Both the position numbers and the translations under genes were made by a program. The notes beneath the pieces were generated by a model. The model was not told the origin of the DNA, made no database searches, and saw nothing but the letters and a program-made list of their open reading frames with translations. From the NCBI RefSeq assembly GCF_900683735.1, contig NZ_LR215979.1, positions 1 through 64,000 on the forward strand: 64,000 bases of DNA. Direction: 5' to 3'. Below, in pieces: positions 42,124-50,627 of this stretch. The stretch is from Fusobacterium ulcerans ATCC 49185 (lineage in GTDB: Bacteria > Fusobacteriota > Fusobacteriia > Fusobacteriales > Fusobacteriaceae). The stretch's first letter is position 1; each line of letters begins with the position of its first letter.

Positions 42124-42139
42124 TGTTTCTTATGAAACA
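42124..42139. promoter_or_regulatory. MarR operator candidate 2
   Basis: TGTTTC-TTAT-GAAACA, the same half-sites and spacing as site 1, 71 bp (from centre about 85 bp) further from marR and 46 bases upstream of the PTS -35 element. Confidence 0.6.
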
Positions 42140-42184
42140 AAAAAAATCAGTTCTAATAGGGAAAACAAATCCAAGAACCGCATA

Positions 42185-42213
42185 TTGACAGGGAATTTAC
42201 AGTAAAGTATACT
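42185..42213 (+). promoter_or_regulatory. Consensus promoter of the PTS gene
   Basis: TTGACA (42185-42190), 17-nt spacer, TATACT (42208-42213). Confidence 0.85.
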
Positions 42214-42271
42214 TTGAATAATAAAACAGCTTGAAATTAATTTTAATTTCTTTTTAGGAGGGAGCTTAATT

Positions 42272-43885
42272 ATGAAAAAAGGATTTTCTCTTTTACAGAG
42301 AGTGGGAAGAGCATTTATGCTGCCAATTGCAGTTCTCCCTATGGCGGGGATACTTCTTGGAGTAGGAGGAGCTTTTACAAGCAGTGCTATAGTTGATACA
42401 TATAATCTAACTTTTTTAGCACCAGGAACATTACTTAACCATATTTTAATACTATTTTTAAATGCAGGAGCATTTATTTTTGCCAATCTTTCAGTTATAT
42501 TTGCAGTAGGAGTGGCAATAGGGCTTGCTCATCAGAACAAGGAAACAGCGGCACTTTCAGCACTTTTAGGATTTCTTCTTTTCCATACAGTAATAGGTAC
42601 AGTTCTTGGATTTATGGGACAAACAGCAGATACTACAACAGTACAGGCACTGATGGATAAGGGGATGACTTATGGGGAAGCTATTGGAAAAGCATCTCTA
42701 TACACAAAAGAATTAGGAATATTTACACTTCAGACAGGGGTTTTAGGAGGAATAATTTGTGGATGTTTCTCAGCATTTATAACAAATAGATTTTCAAATA
42801 AAACATTACCTGATTATCTTGCATTTTTTAGTGGAAATAGACTAGTACCAGTATTAACAATGATATTTTTTATTCCATTAGGAGTTATAGTTCCATTTAT
42901 CTGGCCTACAGTTTTTGGAGCAGTAGTGAAGGCAGGGGAAGCTTTCACAGCTATGGGACCAATAGGAACTTTTCTTTATGGACTGACAGGAAGACTTTTA
43001 AATGTATTTGGTCTTCATCATGCAGTTTATCCACTGTTCTGGTATACAGAACTTGGAGGAACTATGGAAGTAGCAGGACAAATGGTAGCAGGGGGACAGA
43101 AGATATTCTTTGCACAACTAGCAGATCCAGCTACTGTACATTATTCAGCTGATGCTACAAGAACTATGACTGGAGGATTTCTTCCAATGATGTTTGGACT
43201 TCCAGCTGCAGCTCTTGCAATGTATAGATGTGCTGACGTAGATAATAAAGCGAAGATAAAAGGAATCCTTGTTTCAGCTGCCTTGACATCATTTCTTACA
43301 GGGATAACAGAGCCAATAGAATTTACATTTTTATTTGTTGCTCCTCCCCTATATGTAATTCATGCAATATTAGAGGGAATATCTTATGGACTTATGCATT
43401 TCCTTAATGTAGCAGTGGGAATAACTTTTTCAAGAGGAATAATAGACTTTACATTCTTTGGATTGCTTCAGGGAATGGCCAAAACTTCATATCAATGGAT
43501 ATTAATATTAGGACCAATATATTCAATAGTATATTATTTTATCTTTAAATTTATGATAGAGAAATTCAATTATATGACTCCTGGAAGAAAAGAGGGAGAA
43601 AATAGGCTCTATACAAGAAAAGATTATCAAGGAAAAGCAGATAGTGATGATTTTATTGATGAAATAGTAAAAGCTCTAGGGGGAGTAGATAATATTGAAG
43701 GAATAGATGCCTGTATTACAAGATTGAGAGTAACAGTAAAAGATGAAGAAAAAGTTGTTGATGATGATACATGGAAAAGTTTAAAATCTCAAGGGGTAAT
43801 CAGAGCAGGAAAAGGAATACAGATAATATATGGAACACAGGCAGAAACTTATAAAAATAAAATAATAAAAAAATATGGATTGTAG
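42272..43885 (+). CDS. PTS permease IICB of the glucose/maltose family
   Basis: A 537-residue sugar phosphotransferase permease. The IIC part (about 1-430) begins RVGRAFMLPIAVLPMAGILL and includes FGLHHAVYPLFWYTELGG, MMFGLPAAALAMYRCA and ITEPIEFTFLFVAPPLY; the C-terminal IIB domain has the phosphocysteine Cys481 in GIDACITRLRV. No IIA domain is fused, so it needs a separate Crr-type IIA. Length and order fit MalX/PtsG types; glucose or an alpha-glucoside is likely. AGGAGGG lies before the ATG. Confidence 0.92.
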   Translation: MKKGFSLLQRVGRAFMLPIAVLPMAGILLGVGGAFTSSAIVDTYNLTFLAPGTLLNHILILFLNAGAFIFANLSVIFAVGVAIGLAHQNKETAALSALLGFLLFHTVIGTVLGFMGQTADTTTVQALMDKGMTYGEAIGKASLYTKELGIFTLQTGVLGGIICGCFSAFITNRFSNKTLPDYLAFFSGNRLVPVLTMIFFIPLGVIVPFIWPTVFGAVVKAGEAFTAMGPIGTFLYGLTGRLLNVFGLHHAVYPLFWYTELGGTMEVAGQMVAGGQKIFFAQLADPATVHYSADATRTMTGGFLPMMFGLPAAALAMYRCADVDNKAKIKGILVSAALTSFLTGITEPIEFTFLFVAPPLYVIHAILEGISYGLMHFLNVAVGITFSRGIIDFTFFGLLQGMAKTSYQWILILGPIYSIVYYFIFKFMIEKFNYMTPGRKEGENRLYTRKDYQGKADSDDFIDEIVKALGGVDNIEGIDACITRLRVTVKDEEKVVDDDTWKSLKSQGVIRAGKGIQIIYGTQAETYKNKIIKKYGL

Positions 43886-43911
43886 TTAAAAGAATAAAGC
43901 TGTATAAAAAG

Positions 43912-43940
43912 ACATCAGAAAAAAATTCTGGTGTTTTTTT
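43912..43940 (+). terminator. Intrinsic terminator of the PTS gene
   Basis: ACATCAGAA (43912-43920) pairs with TTCTGGTGT (43926-43934), followed by seven T. Confidence 0.9.
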
Positions 43941-43950
43941 ATGGAAAAAT

Positions 43951-44025
43951 ATTGCCGCCATGCATGATCTGGTCGAGTACGAAGAAAACCGAATCGGAAA
44001 CTGTCGGATACGGCCAGATAGCCAC
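43951..44025. other. GC-rich conserved-looking island of unknown nature
   Basis: About 52% G+C over 75 bases (39 of 75 counted) against roughly 30% around it. ATCTGG (43967-43972) pairs with CCAGAT (44014-44019), and inner CCGA/TCGG pairs are possible, so a folded RNA is conceivable. The minus strand can be read as a protein piece (GYLAVSDSFRFGFLRTRPDH), part of a 71-codon frame without convincing start. It may be a dispersed element, a remnant of a transferred sequence, or an RNA. Not identified. Confidence 0.5.
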
Positions 44026-44187
44026 TAATAATAACAGTATTTAATAATAACAAGAAAGATAAAAGTAAAATATACACACACAAGGGAGAGGGATTATTCA
44101 CAAAAAAATGGGAGCAAGTATTGTAATCTACACAAAAAGCCTGATTTTTCTTCTGGAATAAAATTTAATAGAGAGCATATAAAGAAT

Positions 44188-44215
44188 CTCAGATGAATGC
44201 GTCTGAGTTTTTTTA
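44188..44215 (+). terminator. Orphan intrinsic terminator
   Basis: CTCAGA (44188-44193) pairs with TCTGAG (44202-44207), followed by seven T. The previous gene already ended at 43940, so some transcript, perhaps a small RNA from 43940-44187, seems to end here. No ORF with a ribosome-binding site was found in that interval. Confidence 0.75.
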
Positions 44216-44396
44216 TTTAAAAATTAAAATGACGGCAAAAAATCAAGAGGTAATTCTCAAAAATCATTCTGCACCCCTCATTTTATTTTATATTTTTTTG
44301 GTAAAAAATATATTGAGTTAAAAGTGAGAAAAAAATGATTGAAAAATTTAGAAAGGAAGAAAAAAAATTAAAAAAACAAAAAAATAAAAATTAGGA

Positions 44397-44619
44397 GTTC
44401 TTGTTTATGTATAAATACGAACACTTTCAGAATTTGTAACTATCTAAAACAATCTTTACTCCTATCAATTATATATATCATAAAAAAACAAAATAATCAA
44501 TTTTTATTTTTTTAAAGTTTGATGTTTTTAAAAAAATGCAAGTTAAATTTTGTATTTAAGATGATTTAAAAAAAAATAAAAAAATTTTAAAAAGTTCGTA
44601 TTTATACATAAACAGGAAC
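44397..44619. repeat. Segment bounded by 26-bp inverted repeats (candidate invertible promoter)
   Basis: The left arm (44397-44422) and right arm (44594-44619) are inverted copies identical at 25 of 26 positions, starting GTTC and containing TTTAT-GT-ATAAA near the middle. They enclose 171 very AT-rich bases. No direct target-site duplication flanks them. Upstream of a surface autotransporter, this is the layout of a phase-variable invertible promoter; a small mobile remnant or a pair of operator sites are alternatives. No invertase gene lies in the window. Confidence 0.7.
44472..44500 (-). promoter_or_regulatory. Promoter-like site inside the inverted-repeat segment, facing away from the autotransporter
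   Basis: Minus strand TTGATT (44500-44495), 17-nt spacer, TATATA (44477-44472). Inversion of the segment would place its start near 44551, reading toward the gene at 44789. No equally good promoter reads rightward in 44397-44788; TTGAAA-N18-TATTTT (44636-44665) is the best. Confidence 0.5.
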
Positions 44620-44788
44620 CTTTTTTTGATTTTGATTGAAAAGTTAAATTTTTAAGAAATATTTTGACAACTATTTTGATAAAAAAATTGAGAAAAATAG
44701 AGGTAAATCTTTAAAAAAAGTACAGTTTAGGTGTGAAGAAAGAACCTGTATAAAAATATTAAAAAACATTTTTGGGGAGGAAAACAAT

Positions 44789-47700
44789 ATGATAGATAAG
44801 ATTATAAAAGCAGTAAAAAGGAGCAACAAAAGAAGAGGAAGAAATATAACAATAGGAGCAGTGATTGGATTTTTACTTTCATGTACAGTGGTAATGGGAG
44901 CAGGAGAAATAGGACTAGAAATAGGCGGCTCTGAAAATAGAATAGAATTCAAAAAAGATGGAACAGTATTTATTCCTAAAAAGGAAGATGGCTCAGATAA
45001 AGATCCATATCTTGACAACAGCTGGGAAGAAGGTGCAAAAACTTATACAAACAACACAATAATATCAGGATATAACGGATCTGGTAAAAGTTATGGAGTG
45101 AAATTAAGTGGAGATTTAGGTAAATTCAAATTTATAAATAATGCTTTAATAACAGGAACAGGAAATAATGAAGCTTATGGAATATATCTTGATTCCTCCT
45201 CTAAAGCAGGAGATATAATAAATACTGGAATATTGAATAGTAAAGTTATTGGTCCTTCCAAGAGTTATGGAGTATATCTTAGTTCTTCATCTGAAGCAGA
45301 AAATATAATAAATACTGGAGTAGTAACAGTTCGTTCTTTTGATACAACTTATGGAATATGTCTTGTTTCATCTAAAGCAGAAGGCATAACAAATAGTGGA
45401 ATAATAAGTACTGCTAATGATGGTTATTCTAGTGCTTACGGAATAGAGATTAGAGATTCATCAGTAGTAGAATACATAGAAAATACTGGCTTGATATATA
45501 GTGCAGAATCTGGAATGTATCTTGCTTCTTCAAGCGTAGGGGATATAATAAATACAGGAGTTATTTATGGTGATGATTCTCGAGGAATCGGTCAATATAG
45601 TGGGAGTACTATATCTCATATAACAAATACAGGAGTTATTTATGGAAAATCATATGTTGTAGATAATGTTAGTGGAACAATAACTAATTTTAATAACTAT
45701 GGAATACTTGCGTCAGGTAATAGTTCTGGTAGTGTGGTTGATGGTTTAACAATAGTGGCTCATAATGATTCTGGTGGTGAAGATAAAATAAAAAACTATG
45801 GATTAGCCTTTGCAGATACAGGTTCTGGTGTCTATAAGAATTATGATAATAGTTCCAGTAATTTTGGAGTAATATATTCAGATGAAAATATTGCTGGAGT
45901 TCAGTATGATATCATAAATATTAGAGCAGATGTAGATGGTAGTACTAATGAAATAAAAGATTGGAAGAGCCTGGGTATAAAAGATGGAAAGCTGTATTCT
46001 GATGCTGGTGATACTACTGGTGGTGAAATAAGTAGTTTTTCTTCAAATAAGCAATATATTTTAAATGGAATAGAAGATACTCTTAAAGTTATTGGAGCAA
46101 ATGAGGGGAATAGATTAAATAATAGTATAATCAATGCCTATAAGACAGCAGTAAAATTTGATGCTGCTGCTGAGGGAAAACTTACTCTATCAGGAACAAC
46201 AGTAAATGGTGGAGCAGATGGAAGTGATGTAGTAGTAGGAGGCAGTAATTCAGATACTTTAATATTGGAAGATGCAAGTATAATCAATGGAAATATAAAC
46301 ATGGGAGATGAGGTGGATAATCTTTCTCTAAATTCTGGAGTAATAGTTAATGGAACTGTAAAAATGGGAGATGGAAATGATGTTCTTAATATTGTTAGTG
46401 GGGGAAGAATAAATGGAACTCTTGATGGAGGAGATGGAATTGATGATATTCTTAATTTTGCTTCGCCAGCAGCAAGAGATGCAGCTAATGGTGGAATAAA
46501 TATTCATCATAACATATCAGGATTTGAAAAAATGAATATAAATACTAATGTAACCCTATTTGAAAAAACTATTAAAGATGATGGAACATTAGAAGATTTA
46601 GCCATAACAGGAGCAGAAAATATAACAATAGGAGAAAATGGAGTCCTTACTTTAAGAATAGATTCAGTAAATAGTAATAAGCATGCTCTGTCAACAGGAA
46701 ACACTGGAACAATAAAATCAGAAAATGGAGGAAAGCTTCTTCTGGCTCTGAATGGAGCTGGAAACAAAAGTAAAATAAGTTTTGGAAATCTTAAATTAGA
46801 CAGTAGCTTAGTGACAGGATATGAAGGAGAATATCAAGAAGATGTAACTTTTGGGACAACATCAGTACTTCATTCTGTGAAAAGAACAGGAGGAACTAAT
46901 GAAGTAGAGGTTGCAGCTAAAAAGGATCTTCCTCCAAAAGCAAGTGGTTCTGATGAGCTGTTTTATGAAAAATTGAATAAAATATATCAAAGTATTCTTT
47001 CAGTAGATGAATTAGGAAATTTCAATGTAGACAATGATGAAAAATTATCAACATTCTTAGGATATCTAAATGATATCTATGCAGGAAATCCATATTCATA
47101 TTCTTCTGAATTATCAAGAAAATCTGCTGGAATGTTCAGAGATATAGTAACAGAAAATATTTTTAAACCAGAAACAAATAAATGGATGATTTATGGTGGG
47201 CTGACTCATGTAGATGGAGGAACAAAAGATACTTACTATGGGAAAGGATATTACACATATGACATAGGAAGTTCTGATATAGATGCAGATACAAAAATTA
47301 CTGGAGCATATATGTTAGGAGAATATGGAGTATCTGATACACTTACTTCTGGAGTAGTGATAGGAGGGAATAAACTTAAATTTGACTTGTCCAATGGCTC
47401 AAAAGTAGATGGAAGCGCATTATATCTAGGAGCTTATGCAAAGAAATATATAGGAAATCTAAAAGTAACAGCAGGAGCAGGATTCCAATATGGAGATTAT
47501 GATGCAGACAGACTGGCAGTAAACAATGCAGCTTCAAGTAAGGCAGAACCAGTGATTAAATATTCTGATAATTACAATGATATGACATATGATATCTACC
47601 TAAATGGAAGATATTCACATAATATTGGAGATAACCTATTCTTAGAACCATATGGAACATTGTCATATACATATATAGATCAAGATGGTGCAGATGAAGG

Positions 47701-48088
47701 AAATCAAACTCTAGCAATAGAAACAGATTCAAAATCATTTGACTATACAGTAGGAAAAGTAGGAGTAGACCTTAAAAAAGTTATACCTCATGAAAAAGGA
47801 AAAAGTACACTTTCAGCAGGAGTAAGCTACACAAGAATACTTGATGGAGCAGATGAGGAGTTTATCACAGGAAGATTTAAAGGTGGAAGCAACTTTGATA
47901 TATTGGTTGCTCATAAAAATGAACATAGTATAGGACTAAATGCAAAATATGCTCTGGAACTTGAAAATGGAATTCTATTTGATGTAAAAGGGACTTATGC
48001 AGTAGAAAGAGATTCACATAACGGAGCAGGAAAAAACAAGGCTAAAGGGGAATGGATAGTAGGAGCAGGATTAGGATATAAGTTCTAA
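44789..48088 (+). CDS. Type Va autotransporter (surface protein)
   Basis: A 1,099-residue protein. An extended basic signal (KAVKRSNKRRGRN then a hydrophobic core ending VVMGA) is followed by a passenger domain and, from about residue 798, a C-terminal beta-barrel (NKWMIYGGLTHVDGGTKD, ending GLGYKF with the terminal Phe). Residues 145-290 hold about six beta-helix turns with the core N-T/S-G-I/V (NTGILNSK, NTGVVTVR, NSGIISTA, NTGLIYSA, NTGVIYGD, NTGVIYGK). Around 500-555 come VDNLSLNSGVIVNGT and GDGNDVLN turns that resemble RTX-like motifs. GGGGAGG precedes the ATG. Adhesion or other surface role; ligand unknown. Confidence 0.92.
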   Translation: MIDKIIKAVKRSNKRRGRNITIGAVIGFLLSCTVVMGAGEIGLEIGGSENRIEFKKDGTVFIPKKEDGSDKDPYLDNSWEEGAKTYTNNTIISGYNGSGKSYGVKLSGDLGKFKFINNALITGTGNNEAYGIYLDSSSKAGDIINTGILNSKVIGPSKSYGVYLSSSSEAENIINTGVVTVRSFDTTYGICLVSSKAEGITNSGIISTANDGYSSAYGIEIRDSSVVEYIENTGLIYSAESGMYLASSSVGDIINTGVIYGDDSRGIGQYSGSTISHITNTGVIYGKSYVVDNVSGTITNFNNYGILASGNSSGSVVDGLTIVAHNDSGGEDKIKNYGLAFADTGSGVYKNYDNSSSNFGVIYSDENIAGVQYDIINIRADVDGSTNEIKDWKSLGIKDGKLYSDAGDTTGGEISSFSSNKQYILNGIEDTLKVIGANEGNRLNNSIINAYKTAVKFDAAAEGKLTLSGTTVNGGADGSDVVVGGSNSDTLILEDASIINGNINMGDEVDNLSLNSGVIVNGTVKMGDGNDVLNIVSGGRINGTLDGGDGIDDILNFASPAARDAANGGINIHHNISGFEKMNINTNVTLFEKTIKDDGTLEDLAITGAENITIGENGVLTLRIDSVNSNKHALSTGNTGTIKSENGGKLLLALNGAGNKSKISFGNLKLDSSLVTGYEGEYQEDVTFGTTSVLHSVKRTGGTNEVEVAAKKDLPPKASGSDELFYEKLNKIYQSILSVDELGNFNVDNDEKLSTFLGYLNDIYAGNPYSYSSELSRKSAGMFRDIVTENIFKPETNKWMIYGGLTHVDGGTKDTYYGKGYYTYDIGSSDIDADTKITGAYMLGEYGVSDTLTSGVVIGGNKLKFDLSNGSKVDGSALYLGAYAKKYIGNLKVTAGAGFQYGDYDADRLAVNNAASSKAEPVIKYSDNYNDMTYDIYLNGRYSHNIGDNLFLEPYGTLSYTYIDQDGADEGNQTLAIETDSKSFDYTVGKVGVDLKKVIPHEKGKSTLSAGVSYTRILDGADEEFITGRFKGGSNFDILVAHKNEHSIGLNAKYALELENGILFDVKGTYAVERDSHNGAGKNKAKGEWIVGAGLGYKF

Positions 48089-48171
48089 TTAGATAATATG
48101 GGAGTTATCTCGAAATGAAATTAAGATTATCTAAAATATTTTTGAAAATTAAAAGATAAAACAAATAAAAT

Positions 48172-48219
48172 GAGTGACTGAAAGTTAGATTGATTTCTAC
48201 TTTTGAGTCACTCTTTTTC
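48172..48219. terminator. Bidirectional terminator after the autotransporter
   Basis: GAGTGACT (48172-48179) pairs with AGTCACTC (48206-48213); AAAGT/ACTTT extends the stem inward. Followed by TTTTTCT on the + strand and a T-rich run on the minus strand. Confidence 0.82.
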
Positions 48220-48245
48220 TATATAAAAAGGATTTTGCTTAATGT

Positions 48246-49718
48246 TTAATTAATATATAAATAGTAAGCTTTATTCTTATAAAGAAGTTTAAAATTTTTA
48301 TTTTCATCAATATCATCTTTATATTTTTCTCTGCTTACTAAAAATACTTTTTGTTCTTTAATATCAGAAAGATTTTCTTTGTTTTCTATTTCTTTGATAT
48401 CTTTATTTATTTCATAGGAAAGATTTAAAAGATCAGGAAATTTATAGGCTATTATATTATTATTACTTTTTTTAAGAATAGAAGCTATACTTTTTAAACT
48501 AAACTCTTCATTATATTTTACAAGTAAAAATGGAAAAATAAGATATAGAATAATGGTACTGCTAAAAATAAATTTTATGCTTTTTTCTATACTTTTTTCT
48601 TTGTTGAAAAAAATATCAATGAACAAAGGAACTATCAAAAGTCCTTCTGTGATTTTTATAAAAATATTTCCAGAATTTTTAAATTTTATTCTTTCAATAA
48701 AAGATAAGCTTAAAATTATAAAACCTGTATATAATGGAAGAAGATATATTTCTAATTTTCCACTCATAAAAGAGAAGAATATTAATGGGACAACACTCCA
48801 TGAAAATCCTATTTTTTCTAATAATGTCCAAGAAAAATATTTCTTTATATTTTTTATATAATATACTAAAGCTCCTAAATAGATGATTCCATATGGATAA
48901 AGTATAAGTGGAAGCTTAGTAAGATAAAAGTAAAATGGTCTTGAATGTGTCTTGGCTTTTGTCATTCTTTCAAATGTTTCCTGTCCTAAAAGGAGAGAGA
49001 TATACTCTTTACCTTGAGGTTGGAGATATATTCCATAAAACCATATTCCAATTATCATTATAATTAACAATATTCCTTTGAAAAAATGTATCTCTTTAAG
49101 AAAAGATAATTTTTTTTCAAGAATAAGAAATGTTAGTATAATCAAAATAGGAACAGCAAATCCTGCTCCACCTTTTATAAGAACTGCAATGCTAATACTT
49201 AAATAAAGAAGTATAAGTTTTGTAATAGTTATCTCATTTTTTTTCTGGTACATTGTAAAAAATAGATACATAGACAGCAGTATAAAAAAGCTCATAAGTA
49301 TATCCATTCTTAAAAATAGAGATACACCCAAAAAATATGGGATGGAAATTAAGATCATAGTAATAAAAAATCCTGTTTTTTCATCTTTTAGTTTTGTAAA
49401 AAGTTTAAAAGATAAAATTGATATTCCAAAAGATGGAAGTAAGCTTCCAAACAAAAGAGATAAAGGAAAAAATAAAGTTTTAAAGTATGTCTTAAAAAAT
49501 ATTAATATAAAAAAGTATAATGGCGGCTTATCAGGATAAAGCTCTGAAAAATATTTTAAGATGAGATAATTTTTTGCATTTATCATATCTTCAGTTATCA
49601 CAAAATATTTAAATTCATTTCTGACATCTGGATATCTAAAAAATGCTAAAGGAACGAAAATAATAAGGTAGATAAGGGTGATGAAAATATATTGTTTTTT
49701 ATGAGATTTCTTTTCCAT
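48246..49718 (-). CDS. ArnT/PMT-like glycosyltransferase (GT39/GT83 type)
   Basis: A 490-residue membrane protein with about eleven hydrophobic segments. The first periplasmic loop holds NEFKYF (in place of the usual DE-R-Y) and YPDKPPLYFFI, the KPPL motif of lipid-A aminoarabinose transferase-like enzymes. The soluble C-terminal part (about 385-490) is small. Such enzymes transfer sugars from polyprenyl phosphates to lipid A or other envelope glycans. GGAGG lies before the ATG. Acceptor and donor are unknown; the name ArnT would be too specific. Confidence 0.83.
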   Translation of the reverse strand: MEKKSHKKQYIFITLIYLIIFVPLAFFRYPDVRNEFKYFVITEDMINAKNYLILKYFSELYPDKPPLYFFILIFFKTYFKTLFFPLSLLFGSLLPSFGISILSFKLFTKLKDEKTGFFITMILISIPYFLGVSLFLRMDILMSFFILLSMYLFFTMYQKKNEITITKLILLYLSISIAVLIKGGAGFAVPILIILTFLILEKKLSFLKEIHFFKGILLIIMIIGIWFYGIYLQPQGKEYISLLLGQETFERMTKAKTHSRPFYFYLTKLPLILYPYGIIYLGALVYYIKNIKKYFSWTLLEKIGFSWSVVPLIFFSFMSGKLEIYLLPLYTGFIILSLSFIERIKFKNSGNIFIKITEGLLIVPLFIDIFFNKEKSIEKSIKFIFSSTIILYLIFPFLLVKYNEEFSLKSIASILKKSNNNIIAYKFPDLLNLSYEINKDIKEIENKENLSDIKEQKVFLVSREKYKDDIDENKNFKLLYKNKAYYLYIN

Positions 49719-49767
49719 ATTTCCTCCAAAATAAAAGATTTATATGGAAAAGTATCTCATATCAAGG

Positions 49768-50580
49768 TTAATTTTTAGTAAAAATAAATTTATTTATAAG
49801 TTCAGCCATTCCACCTTCATCATTAGATGAAACAATGAAATCTACAGTTTCTTTTATTTCAGGCTGGGCATTTACAACAGCAACAGAAGTTCCAGCAACT
49901 TTCAGCATTGGAAGGTCATTAAATGAATCTCCTGCAGCAATGACTTCTTCTATTTTTATTCCCAGAATATCAGCCAGTTTTTTTACAGCAGTTCCCTTAT
50001 CTATACCTAACTTTGTTACCTCAAGAAAAAAAGGTTTTGATATAGCTATACTGTATTTATCTCCATACTCTTTTTTTAATTCCTCTTCCACTTTTTTAAG
50101 ATATGAAGGCTCTTCCAGAAGCATACATTTTACAGCATCTCTATTTACAGCTTTTTTAAAGTCTTCAACTTTTCTGTGGTTCATTTTAGTAAGATTTACC
50201 TCTACATCTATATATTCACTGTCAGTTTCAGAAACTATTTCATCATTTATATATGTAAGAATATGAGTTTTATGTTTTTTACTGAAGTCATACATCAGAT
50301 GAATATCCTGTTTAGTCAATGATTCTTCTGAGATATTTTTTCCTGTACTGCAATCTGTAATAATAGAACCATTAAAAGAAAGTATATAACTTCCATAGTC
50401 AGCAAGCTTTAATTCCTGAGCAAGTTCTTTCATAGCAAAAGTTGGTCTTCCAGAAGCAAGAATAAATTTAACGCCAGCTTTCTGAGCTTTCATTATAGCT
50501 TCTTTATCTATAGGAGATACTTCTTTTTTAGAATTTAAAAGAGTATCATCTAAATCTGTAACTATCATTTTATATTTCAC
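49768..50580 (-). CDS. Cof-type HAD-IIB phosphatase
   Basis: A 270-residue HAD hydrolase: motif I VTDLDDTLLNSKK, motif II LSFNGSII region, motif III with Lys in KPFFLEVTKLGIDKGTAV, and motif IV AAGDSFNDLPML. This group removes phosphate from sugar phosphates, flavins or pyridoxal phosphate. The GTG at 50580 after GGAGG is chosen over an ATG at 50595 that lacks a suitable site. It follows the efflux operon at 48 bases and may be cotranscribed. Substrate unknown. Confidence 0.92.
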   Translation of the reverse strand: MKYKMIVTDLDDTLLNSKKEVSPIDKEAIMKAQKAGVKFILASGRPTFAMKELAQELKLADYGSYILSFNGSIITDCSTGKNISEESLTKQDIHLMYDFSKKHKTHILTYINDEIVSETDSEYIDVEVNLTKMNHRKVEDFKKAVNRDAVKCMLLEEPSYLKKVEEELKKEYGDKYSIAISKPFFLEVTKLGIDKGTAVKKLADILGIKIEEVIAAGDSFNDLPMLKVAGTSVAVVNAQPEIKETVDFIVSSNDEGGMAELINKFIFTKN

Positions 50581-50627
50581 AATAATCCTCCACAAAAAGT
50601 TTTCTTATAATTATAGCAATAGGAAGA

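Noticed and set aside
43886-44101. 71-codon minus-strand frame across the GC-rich island
   Set aside because: It runs through the PTS terminator hairpin and lacks a ribosome-binding site. The island is reported instead as an unexplained element.
44397-44619. Insertion sequence or intact transposon between the inverted repeats
   Set aside because: The enclosed 171 bases hold no ORF and no target-site duplication is visible. A MITE remnant stays possible but is less favoured.
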